Positions 50,882 to 61,028 of a stretch of 64,000 bases of DNA are shown in pieces. Each line of letters begins with the position of its first letter. Position 1 is the stretch's first letter. The DNA lies in NCBI GenBank assembly GCA_011634665.1, contig WAEK01000007.1, positions 518,001-582,000 of the forward strand. Reading direction: 5' to 3'. This stretch comes from Mortierella sp. BCC40632 (lineage: Eukaryota > Mortierellomycota > Mortierellomycetes > Mortierellales > Mortierellaceae). The notes beneath the pieces were generated by a model. That model searched no databases. It was not told the origin of the DNA and saw only the letters and a list, made by a program, of their open reading frames with translations. The position numbers were made by a program, and so were the translations under genes.

Positions 50882-51079
50882 ATGGCAAAGGGATCAAAGA
50901 AGGCGACAGCGTCACTCAAAGCATGGAGTAGGATTTTCGACGGCTCTCAAATGGTGTCGATGGATGACAAGCCTAAAATTAACAACCTTGATTCAGCAAG
51001 CGATAGACAGGCGGGTCCTTCGACAAAACCTCCATCCCTTCTCCATCCAGCTATGCAATGTCAGCTCAGCAGTTCCTAG
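50882..51079 (+). CDS. Short hypothetical protein (65 aa)
   Basis: A 65-codon frame starting MAKGSKKATASLKAW with a basic N terminus and a Ser/Pro-rich end. No relative was recognised. The start codon follows a purine-rich AACATGG context. The duplicated flank upstream is shared with 53.9-54.1 kb, but the frame itself is not, so it may be chance. Confidence 0.25.
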   Translation: MAKGSKKATASLKAWSRIFDGSQMVSMDDKPKINNLDSASDRQAGPSTKPPSLLHPAMQCQLSSS

Positions 51080-51229
51080 GAGGCTGAAATCATCAAGAGG
51101 GAGAACATCAAAGGTGTACAAACAAAGGGTTCATGCATCACAATCCGGGGGGAGTGGCGGTCCTTGATCTAGGGCGAAGCGACAAAGTGCATTAATTGCA
51201 GCGAAAGAGGCATAGGATAGAGACTACCC

Positions 51230-52340
51230 AGTGAAAGGCATGAACAATGACAACTCCCTTATTTAGCATCCCTCCTTCACAACATTATGAAGAGACAAGA
51301 ACCATGTTAAAGTATGACTGGTCTCTTTCCCACCCTTGTGGTCCCCACATCCCTCTTGTTGGAATCGACAACCTTCTCCTCCAAAAGTAAAAGACCGCTC
51401 CATCTTGGTTATAAACTCTCCTCAAGCCATTTGATCTCCATCATGACTGCCGGCTCTTCCCAGTCTACCTCTGGTTCTGCAAACCTGCCTGCTCGATCTA
51501 TCCGCCTCAAGAACCTTATTGTCCTCTTCCCTGTAATAGCTCTACTCTTGGCTGATCTCACAAATGTTGTTTTCTTGGTTCCTACATGTAAAGAAGGAGA
51601 ACAGCTGCGCTGCTGTAGGGAATGTGATCCTTCAGAAGGTACTGCTTCTATTTGCTTTACTTTCATTTTGGCTCTCTCCTTCTCTCCACCCCTTGCCCTT
51701 GTCATCATCCTCCTACAACATTCACCCACATGCTCATGCTCATGCTCATAATCATTTACCACACTCACATTCCTGCGGTCTGAACCCTTTGTGAACTACT
51801 GTAAATAGGGGGATAAGGCGGGTTTTGCAAAGTCCTCACACTCTTGCCAGACGAAAACCTGGCCGAGTAACCATCGGTATAACCGTCGATATGGCTGTCA
51901 TCCAGGATTGTTAATGTCCACACCTCACTCGAATACGAGTTCCCCTCTTTTACATATAAAGTACAAACGGTTTGCAATTGCTTCGATACGAATTTTTTTT
52001 TTCAGGTTAATGCAACGGTGCGAGTGTTTTGTAGAATGATACGACGATATTCAAGCTTTTGGTTCATAGTTTATAGATTTACTCGTAATATACAGCAGCT
52101 ATCTTTCCCTCTCATTCATTCCATCGAGACTCAATGAGAGGTGGAAGCCACTGTGGATGATCTTCGAGGCGAGCAATAGAGCGGGAGAGAGGAGAAAGAT
52201 TGGAGGAACCGAGTCAAGCTCTCTTGCTCAGGTAAGATCAAGGTGTGTGTGTGTGTACATGGGAGCGTGGGTAGTGGACAAGGATGGATTTGGGTGTGTC
52301 GAAGGAGACTAGGGGAGAGTGGATGGACACACTATTAATA
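51230..52340 (+). repeat. Tandem duplication unit 1 (carries truncated secreted-protein gene)
   Basis: Matches 52565-53830 in order. The promoter part reads CCCTTATTTAGCATCCCTCC here against CCCTTCCTTAGCATTTCTCT there. The gene start follows, then the 3' flank with GCCCTTGTCATCATCCTCCT against GCCCTTGTCACAACCCTCCT, then a GAATGTCCGCACATCACTCG-like stretch, then GCCACTGTGGATGATCTTCG against GTCATTGTGGATGATCCTCG. Compared with unit 2 the second half of the coding region is missing. Confidence 0.8.
51443..51751 (+). pseudogene. Truncated paralogue of the hydrophobin-like secreted protein
   Basis: The frame starts MTAGSSQSTS and shares RSIRLKNLIVLFPVIALLLA with the intact copy at 52749. It continues to the first Cys and Cys-Cys pair (CKEGEQLRCC). 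After SEGTAS the sequence jumps to what is 3' flank in the other copy, so the last four or five cysteines are lost and the frame continues as an unrelated hydrophobic tail for about 35 residues. A deletion of roughly 0.25-0.3 kb relative to the neighbour explains this. A donor-like GTACTG sits at the break, so a spliced product cannot be excluded. Confidence 0.6.
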
Positions 52341-52564
52341 GTGAATGTATGGACAACCACCAAGAAATGTAAGGAGGTCAAGGGATAGTTCCTAAAAAGG
52401 CCCTACTCTCTCTTTTTTTCTATTCCTTCCTTTTTCTACTTGTCAAGAAAAAAAAAAAAAAAAGCGAGTGGGCCAAGGGGACGTGCACCGTAATGCTAGA
52501 GGACAGGCGGCCCCTATTATAGAAAAAGAGACGTATGATGAGAGCCACCTTTTGGAAGGCTTGA

Positions 52565-53830
52565 ACAACGCCGAGTGTGGTCCCTTCCTTAGCATTTCTC
52601 TTTCACAACATCATAGAGCGACAAGAAACATTTAAATACGCTCATGGTCTTTTTCCCACTTCCTTAATCCCACATAACTTGTTGGAATCGACAAAACAGA
52701 ACACTAGATCCTTGTTACAAACTCTCCTCAAGCTATTCGGTCTCCACCATGATTGCCAGCTCTACTCGATCTACTCCTGTCTCCACAAGCTCACCTACTC
52801 GATCTATCCGTCTCAAGAAGCTTATTGTCCTCCTTCCCGCAATGGCTTTACTCTTGGCTGGTCTCACAAATGCTATTCCTGCGGATCCTTCTTGCACGTC
52901 AGAAAAACTCCTGTTTTGCTGCACTTCTGTCGTTCCGGGCACTGATAATGCTAGTGGTTGCAGCCCTCAGTCTGGGTCTAGTGACTGCGATGGTGATTTC
53001 AAATGCTGCACTTACACAGATTCTACTGACTATGGCTTCGGCTGCGTCGACCCACAAACTCGCTAGTAGATAGTGTCCGCATCTGATTTCTTGATCACAC
53101 CAGAGTGGACTGTGTATACCTTTGCAGGATAACACTAGAGAATGAGATGAGCAGGCTGACATACATGTATCTTAGTCTGTGTGCCTCATCTCGCTTTCTT
53201 TATTCAATAAATGAAAAAAATGTACATATAAAGCACTCACGACTCTTTCTCTGGCAGATCAGAGCGATTCTCGAGCCTCTGCCCTTGTCACAACCCTCCT
53301 ACGACATTCTTCCACTAGTTCGTGATCATATTCAACTATCATATTCATATACCATACCCACACTCCTGTGACCTGGATCTTTCTGTGAGGATAAAGTGAA
53401 AATTCGCAAAGTGCTCGTACCATTGCCTGGTGGAAATTAGATTGGATAACTGTCGGATTAACTGGCGATGCGGCTGCCATCCGGGATAGTGAATGTCCGC
53501 ACATCACTCGAATACCTAGTTCTTCTCCTCCCCCTCCTCTTCCATTCATTCAAGTGGCATTCTTTGAGAAATGAAAGTCATTGTGGATGATCCTCGAGCT
53601 GTGCAATAGAACGGAAGGAAAGAAGAAAGCCAGGGCTATTAGAGTTAGGTTCTCTTGATCAGGCAAAGCCAAAGTATGTGTTGTGTACTCAGAGGAATGT
53701 GAGCAGTGGGCAGAGGAGGATTTGAGCTTGTGAGAGGATATCATTTTGAGACTAAGGAAGGAAGGAAGGAAGGAATGAATGAATGAAGGAAGGGCAGTAT
53801 TTCGAACGAATGCAGGGACAACCATGACAT
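52565..53830 (+). repeat. Tandem duplication unit 2 (carries intact secreted-protein gene)
   Basis: Partner of 51230-52340, as described there. Its right part also contains an (AAGG)n/(GAAT)n microsatellite at about 53757-53790. Confidence 0.8.
52749..53066 (+). CDS. Small secreted cysteine-rich protein with hydrophobin-type cysteine spacing
   Basis: A single exon of 105 residues. Residues 1-24 are Ser/Thr-rich. Residues 25-42 (KLIVLLPAMALLLAGLTN) form a hydrophobic signal segment with a likely cut after LTNA. The mature part of about 62 residues has exactly eight Cys in the order C-x7-CC-x12-C-x8-C-x5-CC-x11-C-x6. That C-CC-C-C-CC-C order is the hallmark of hydrophobins, amphipathic wall and surface proteins, which are described from Ascomycota and Basidiomycota. 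The spacings sit between class I and class II patterns. The mature part is more acidic and less hydrophobic between cysteines than typical hydrophobins, so a knottin-like or other small secreted protein remains possible. It lies in a tandem duplicate next to a truncated copy. Confidence 0.65.
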   Translation: MIASSTRSTPVSTSSPTRSIRLKKLIVLLPAMALLLAGLTNAIPADPSCTSEKLLFCCTSVVPGTDNASGCSPQSGSSDCDGDFKCCTYTDSTDYGFGCVDPQTR

Positions 53831-53896
53831 TAAGCAATATAAGAAAATCAAGAGTGTTTAGTTCCGATCCTTTTTTTTCCCTATTATTCAGATGTC

Positions 53897-54075
53897 GTTT
53901 TTAGAGCGATAGCCGTTTGTGGATCATCCTCGAGTCCAATGGCAAGGCAGAGTGGAAGAAAGACAAGACGACCGAGCGAGACCCTTTGTTCGTGCAAAGT
54001 TATAGTGTTTATGTACGAGAAAATAGGAATGGAGGGGAGACAAGAGAGTAGCTATGGTCAAATGAGGCTAATGTA
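53897..54075 (+). repeat. Dispersed duplicate, copy 2
   Basis: Partner of 50540-50720. It marks the right border of the duplicated secreted-protein block. The stretch from 54076 to 54709 holds no supported gene. It includes a 20-base poly(A) run near 54160-54180 and, at 54405-54500, the copy of the flank found behind paralogue C. Confidence 0.75.
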
Positions 54076-54709
54076 GGGAACACCAAGATGATGGATAGAC
54101 TCGCTCCTTGATTTTTGACTCCTCTTTCAGTCCTACTCCTGTCCTTCATCTGGCTCTGTAAAAAAAAAAAAAAAAAAAAAGGAATAGAGGAGAGGAGAGA
54201 GGAGGTATACATACATCAATGGAAACAAATACAATGTAGCAATGGTGGGAACAAAACAAAAAGGCAAGATCTCTCCCCCCCCCCTCTCTATTCTATGGAG
54301 CCGAGTGTTGTATTCAATGGCGGTGTTCTTCATAAAATGATAACAGGAGAACATGGTACAATGAAGCAGGAAACCTTGTCCCTCACTATGCTCTGCATGT
54401 GACCTTTGAAGAGTTGTTTGGCGGGTCAAAAATCCAAAGAAACGAGAGCAAAAGACACAGCCAGTGTCTTTCTGGATAAGTTTTTTGAAATAAGAACGAG
54501 CCAACTGGTCATTCAAGGATGGGGATTCTTCTTTTGGCTAGAACAGTGTGTAAATTTTGAGGCTAGAGTTGCATCAGTCACGTCCACAGTCGGGTACAGG
54601 ACAATGGGCAAAATAATTATTTCTGGGTAGTGGCTTAATGGTACTGACCAGGGCACGGACCTCTTCCGCAATTGTTTAAAACAATGAGATTTGGGCCTCT
54701 TCCACTCTT

Positions 54710-54781
54710 CACTTGTCCATACTCTCTCACTTGTCCACACTCTCCCACTTGTCCACACTCTCCCACTTGTCCATACTCTCT
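54710..54781 (+). repeat. Four 18-base tandem repeats before the XPG-Fanzor start
   Basis: Four consecutive units of CACTTGTCCACACTCTCC with one or two changes each, ending six bases before the ATG at 54788. The repeat is in frame with that ATG and an upstream ATG at 54713, so it could code an N-terminal LSHLST repeat. It could instead be an untranslated leader minisatellite or protein-binding site. Confidence 0.85.
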
Positions 54782-54787
54782 TTCCTA

Positions 54788-57700
54788 ATGGGCATCAATG
54801 GCCTTTGGCCGTTTCTTGCTCGCAATGGCTACCGCCCCGAGCCCTCATCCTCGGTCCCTTCCGTTACTCCCTCTCCTACTTCCCCTCCCACTCTGCGAGT
54901 CGATGTGCCTGGAGCATTCTACCCCCGGATCCGTCAAGCTTACAGCAGGTACAAAGGCACTCGGGCGCATCGAGCCCTCGAGACCGCCATTACAAACTCC
55001 GGCCTGCCCAAGACATCTGTGCTCTACCTTGACGGGGCACCTCCTATCGAGAAAAAGTTGACACATGACGATCGAGCATCAAGGCGGACCCAAGCCCTTG
55101 TGAAAGCAAGGGCTAATCTTGATCTCCTGAAGGAGAGGATCCAAGGTCAAAGACGGGTCAGACGATGCCACTTCAGTCGTGTCGAGAGAGATCTCGCTGC
55201 TGGGTTTCACTGGTCACCAAGTGAACGGCAAGGGTTCGCTTTACACATGCGAACCAACGGCTGGACCGTACGCGAATGCAGTTTCGAGGCAGATGTGGCG
55301 ACAGCGACTTTTTGGCTTACAGTACTGTCTGGACTATCGTCCGTCCATTCCGAGGAAAATATCACCGATATGATATATCTCAAGTGCTTTTGCATCTCGA
55401 AATCAGTCGAGATCAGCTATCGGCGCTTTGTGTCGTCTCCGAGAACGATTATACAAAAAACATCACGAATCTGGGCCCAGTAACAAATCACAGATTGATC
55501 AAGCCTCTAGTGGGACCAGGTATATACTCTACCTCTCTGCGACTGAATTTACATTTCATCATGCCAAGTTGCTTGCTTCGTTCTAACCACTTTAACCATT
55601 CAATCGACTATCTTAGATGCTCCTTCGATAGTCGAGGCGTATCTTGGCCTGGAAGAAGTCGAACGAAAGAACACGAACAATGCATCGTTTGACACCGCGA
55701 AGCGAGTGTTTTTTGATCAAGTACAACAATTGGATCCCGCGCCACCACATTCTTCTGAGGAGTACCTGAAACTTGCTGAGGAACTTGATGAAGCAAGGCA
55801 GCTGCACAGGGCCACAGTACGGTCAACTGCGGGTCCTTCCAGGCAAGGAACTGTAGCCAACAGTTTCCTCACTGTGGACAGGCGACATGAAGTCAAGTCA
55901 GGGTCTGGGGGAAACCTCAAGTTCCGCCCCCGCTACTCCGCCAAGACTAGATCTCGAAAGATACAGCACGACCCTCCTGAAACAATGGAGATGTACAAGT
56001 TTAGGCCATGGAGAGAGCCTCCCAGGATCGAAGGCGGGACACCATCAGCCTCTACTTCAAGGCCAGCTAGGGCTAAGAAAGCAAAGGTCGAGAAGAAGGA
56101 TGCCAGAACCATGGAAAAAAAGGGCCTAATGTACACGATGGGGCTCCAGCATCCTATTGTGACTCTTGAGGTCGGCACCCTCCATACCAATCTGGAGGAA
56201 GCTATCGACGGGACCCAGTTCAACAAGCAGGTCATTCTCCCTAAAATCAATCAAGCGTTACAAGACATTGTCGAAATCGCGTCAGAAACCCGCCGTATTT
56301 GCGAGCGCGCCATCGTTGTCTTTTTGTCGCGATTGACGATAGATGATATTGACGAGGGCGACAGAGAGATCCTGGATAAACTCTGTCCGAGGGTATCGAA
56401 TACGCCAGGTCCTGACGACGACATGGACGATCAAGAACCAACTGAAGCCGGGACCACTAATGCAGGGTTCTTCCAGGCACTGTTGATCTGCATTTACACC
56501 AAGAGACTTCCGCGAACTGGAGCATCGGCTCCAGCGATCAAGCGACTCGTTGAGAAAGTCAATGATGTCATCCCGACTATGAGGAGCTCTGCCATCATCC
56601 AAAGCCAGGTGCCATACACTGCAAGCAACCTCCTGGGATCAACAGCGACGGATATGGCTGTCTCGATGAGTGTCCACTTCAGGAAAGGATCACTGGCGTT
56701 GTCTGAACAGGTAAAGAAATGGATACCTATTATATGCAGTTATGTATCGTGTTAACAAGCCTGATGCCTGAACTAAGAAAAAAAATATATATGATTTTGG
56801 TCCCATAGGTCCAGGCTCGCGTGAAAAAGAACCTCCTTCCAGCGGGTACACCTTCTAGGATTCTGCCAAACATTCCTGCAGCCGAATTTTTTTTTTTGCT
56901 TCTCAACCGAGCAATAGGCAATCGCCGACGACTGTCGCCAATGTCCTCCATGGAGGACAAGTTCGTCACTCTCTCAGAGGTCGACTTGATCACCTTGCTC
57001 TGGCGCGACGTTGATCTTAAGGCCCTCTTCCGAAAACTTGTCTGTGACGACGGAAACAGCGACGATAGTCTCCAAATCGTTCTAGCCAACCTTACAACCA
57101 AGAACCCAGGAATTGTACTCAATTCAATCATCACTGACATTGGGCGCAAAGATGATCAGAGCGGAAACACAGGCCAAAGGATACGTAACAAGAACCGGTC
57201 ATACAAGAAGAATGTAAAGGCTCTGTCTATTCGAGAGCTGAAAGAACATCTAACGGAGATCCGCGATGAAGACTTTTCGGCGATCGGGTACGCCAAACGC
57301 GGATACACTCTTCATGGGTCCATCCGAACAGACGGGTTTCGCCTCCAAGTGTTGGCGTTCAAGCTAAAGGAGTTGAAGTCGGTCAAGTACAAGCAACTCG
57401 ACCAAGACAAGGTCCCCTTACGCATCAACTCGACGGTTGGTGGAACAGATGATTCGCTTACCGAGATCCGGAATGTCGTGAGGTCCAAAGACGACATCGT
57501 CGAGCTATGGGGGGATAAGACCTTACCTGAAGAGATCGCAGTCCTTGGGATCGATCTTGGGCAAGCGTTTACCGTCGGGGCCAGCGTCCTATTACCAAAG
57601 AGCGGAAGATACGATGCTGCGAGGGAAAAAGAAAAGAGGAGAAGGAGGAGAAGGAAGGAGAGAAGGAAATCACGAAGACGCAAGAGAAAAAAACAAAGGG

Positions 57701-58629
57701 AAAGCCATTGCTAAGAAGGTGGAGAAGGAAGGTGGGGAGGGAGGAGGGTCTGGGGCCAAAGGCAAGGGTAAAGGGAGGGCCACGGGCTTGGGGAAGGATA
57801 AGCAAGAGCCCTTGCCTTTTTCAAGTTTGGCGGCCAACCAAAAGGCACTCTACCAGCCAGTCTTCAAGCATCGGCGATGGGCTGAGACGAGAAAGCAAGA
57901 GGCGCCCGCCGTTGGCAGGTCGGTGAGCGACATCGAGAGTGAGTTGCCTCCTCTCCGCGGCAATGACATCGACGTCGAGAAGTATGTGACAGATATCAAG
58001 ACTGTCGAGAGCCAGCTCCATTCATTCTACAACAACGACCAGAAAAAGGTTTGGAAGCGCCGTTCGTGGGATCGGAAGAAGGCCATGACGGAGGAGTATC
58101 GTCAATTGGCGGACCAGCTTTTGAAGATGGTGGGTGGGTCCACTGCAGCCAAGAGAGAGGACGAGAACAAGGTTGTCATTGGGATTGGCCTGGGAGAATT
58201 TGGCTCGAACATCTGTCTGTCCTCGCTGCACACGTCCTTCAGGTCATACTTTGTGCAAAAGGTATTGTGGCATTGCTTAGGTTTGCAGAGATCGCATACA
58301 AATGAAGCGACAAAACTCTAACTTTTTATTTTTTCTTTTTCTTTTTCTTTGGACAGGCTCGCTCACTTGGTTACATCGTGGTCGGGGTCAACGAGTACTA
58401 TACGTCGAGAAAGTGCCCTGTCTGTGAGGAGTTTGTGGGACAGGTAAACATTCGTCGATTGTACTGCCCCAAATGCAAGACCTATATCCATCGCGATATC
58501 CTTGCCGGGCACAATATCGCGAACGTAGTCCGGGGCCATTTACTGAACCAGCAGCGGCCCCTTTACCTCCAACCCCGCACAGTCCAATTTCTCGTAGTTG
58601 GTGGCAAAGAGGGCCATACTACGCCGTGA
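54788..58629 (+). CDS. XPG/FEN1-like nuclease domain followed by Fanzor (TnpB-like) RuvC nuclease; two frame breaks
   Basis: Exons 54788-55519, 55617-56710, 56809-58261 and 58357-58629, spliced by good GT-AG sites. The N-terminal part is an XPG/FEN1-type flap nuclease: MGINGLWPFL, an Asp in VDVPGAFYP, LDGAPPIEK, a Glu/Asp cluster in VRECSFEADV, then GDSDFLAYS and VVSENDYTKNI. Between EADV and GDSD (55294-55303) about 15 residues are missing and the frame changes, so this half is damaged. The C-terminal part is a Fanzor, the eukaryotic relative of RNA-guided TnpB. It has RuvC-I with Asp at 57553-57555 (VLGIDLGQAFTVG), a candidate RuvC-II Glu (IGIGLGEFGSN), a zinc ribbon CPVC...CPKC, and RuvC-III Asp in HRDILAGHNIA. 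A second frame change falls between RuvC-I and RuvC-II in a purine-rich tract, probably the A7 run at 57687-57693. The second break could be an assembly slip. The stop lies 158 bases before paralogue D. Confidence 0.85.
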
Positions 58630-58787
58630 TTGGACAGTGTCAAGTGAGTGCATAATAGACACATTGTGCCTCCACATCCCCTTTATCCTTCAAATGCAAT
58701 GACTTTGCCAACAAAGCTTCTCTCCTTCTTTCTCTCTCACACACACATACACCTCTTACTCTTAGCCCTCACACCCAAGTCGATACC

Positions 58788-59286
58788 ATGCCGCCAAAAA
58801 GACCAGCCCCCGACTATGGGGCGACTGGTTATCAAACCATGAAGAAAGCCAAGGGAGAGAATACGAGTATAAGGTTCACTATGGCCCAGCAAGAGGTCTT
58901 GGTCGACTTTATGATGGACCCAGAGCATTTCAAGCTCATTTATGATCCTAATAAGGAATGTAATCCTCTCCAACCCAATGGCAAGGCTCAGAGCAGAGGG
59001 TTTAAGCAAATGAAGGATTACTTTTTGATGAGACTGGGTCAAGAGAGAGAATTGATTGGAAATCTGGACCTCGATTACATTCGGACCAACATCATCAAAA
59101 TTCGATGGAACAATGTGATGAAAAAGTATACCAATTTGCTTAATTGCGGCAACAGAGAGTCTTCAAGTCGAAACAAGAGAGAATGTCAGTACCTCGAGAA
59201 AGTACATGCCTTGTTCAATCCAGCTCCCAGACAGAGTCAGCAAGGCCCACGAGTCAATCCACAGCCGACGTAAATCCATTTTTTTT

Positions 59287-59334
<48 letters not shown>

Positions 59335-60714
59335 AATGTCCAAGATGTCGCAAAAGACTACCCATTTTCTCTTTTTCTCTCTACTTTCAAATAGTGCTCG
59401 GTCTTTATATGAAGAGCACGACTACCATGACCGCACAATAGCGGGCCCTTCCAACTGGTATACCAGACCCTCTGGGTTACAGCTTGCTTCTTCCAACATA
59501 GTGAGTATCTCTCCTCCAGCATCAGCCCCAAACAGCCCCAAAAGATCCAGCGTACTTGAGAGAGCCAATGCATCAAAGAGAGTCAGTTCACCCACTGGAG
59601 TTCCTGTACCCACGAAAACCATTGCACCCAGAAGGGTCAGTACACGCAAGAGAAAAAGTGTACCCAAGAAAGTTGTTGTGCTGAGAAGAAGTTCACGCAA
59701 GAAGCCCAGTCCATCTAATTGCAAAATCGAACCCAAGAGAGTCAGCCCACCCGAGACAACCACTGCAGCCAAGGGAACCACTGCAGCCAAGGGAACCACT
59801 GCAGCCAAGGGAACCACTGCAGCCAAGAGAACCACTGCAACCGAGAGAGCCATTGTGCCCAGGGGAACCAATTCCCACGATAGGTCTGGTGTACAACGGC
59901 CTCTCCCGAGACAAGAAAGATCTTCTCATCAAGATACTTCCGAGGACGAAGAGTCGTCCGAATCTCAAAGTGAGGATGGACCTCTGGACGAAGGATCCGA
60001 TTCAGAGGCCTCATTTAGACCTGCCTCTCCTAGGAACCGGTCCACGAAGACAAGAATGCAATCAAGAAGTATGCATCTTGATCAAGTAGACCCCGAATTA
60101 TGGAGGATAGAGATCTCCTCTAGAGTCGACTTGTTGGAAAAGGAGGCTAGGGAGGCCAAGGAAGCCAGCGGACTTAGGGAGGCCAAGGAGCGCAGGGAGT
60201 CCAGTGAGAACGAAAAAAGATACCAGAGTAAATTCATGGGGATGAAGCTTCGGACGGATGGAATAGAAAAAAAGGTCGACTCGGAAAAGAATCGGATGAA
60301 TGAAGTACAGCAAAGAATCGAGAGAATGATTGAGAGGTTGGGAGATGTAACGGAACAGAGGCTCAACATAATGCAGAAGCAGCACGACTTTCAGCAACAA
60401 CGTCAAGATTATACTGATGCTCAGTTAAATTTAATATGCCAAAGTATCTTGCAAATGCAACCAGGGAACAACCATCTGGGGCAACCTCTGAGACAGCCTC
60501 TGGATGATGACCGGAGCAATGGACTGAGGAGAGAGAATAGCAATAGTAATTGGCAGAGTAGAGTCGAAGAAGGCGAATTCGAGGAAGGTGAAGTCGAACG
60601 AGGCAACAGCCAAGACTCCTATAATCGATCATCCCGAGAGACTAGGGATTTTTACCAAGGCCATCAAGATTACAGAAGTGACAAGAAGGGCAAGCGCATT
60701 GTGGGTGCAGCTTA

Positions 60715-60715
<1 letters not shown>
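58788..60715 (+). CDS. MADF/trihelix-like coiled-coil protein, paralogue D
   Basis: Exons 58788-59269 and 59395-60715 give 600 residues. It is the fourth member of the family seen at 41.6-48.7 kb, with the intron at the same place and phase. The start MPPKRPAPD, the N-terminal module from RFTMAQQEVLVDFMMDPEHF to RWNNVMKKYTNLL, and GPSNWYTR after the intron all match. The middle differs: it is rich in Lys, Arg and Pro (SKR, RKRKS, KKPSPSN) and carries in-frame TTAAKG repeats. An acidic SEDEESSESQSEDG-like stretch, an EAREAKEA-type coiled coil and an EEGEFEEGEVERG acidic patch precede the tail, which ends KKGKRIVGAA like C. It lies just downstream of the Fanzor gene and on the same strand. Function unknown. 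Confidence 0.82.
59755..59844 (+). repeat. In-frame 18-base repeats in paralogue D
   Basis: About five copies of GGAACCACTGCAGCCAAG, coding TTAAKG units, the last diverging to TTAAKR and TTATER. This is a recent slippage expansion inside the coding region. Confidence 0.9.
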
Positions 60716-60746
<31 letters not shown>

Positions 60747-61028
60747 GAAAAAGGGACAATGTTGCCATGGAAGAGACCAAGAAAGGATACGGCCTTCTGG
60801 TCGCGTTTTATAGGATTGTTCGTCGTCATAAGTAAAGTTACGACTAGATCAGAGTAGCACTGCAGGTATCACGTGAATCAAGTGTCCAGCTGCGCGTAAG
60901 GACTCTGTCGGGACGGGGTGGGGGAGAGTCATTTTTATCCATCTCTGAACTGAGCGAACAATCTATTCTCCATCATCATCATCATCATCTATACTTTATC
61001 AACACCACCTCTCATCATCGTCATCATC

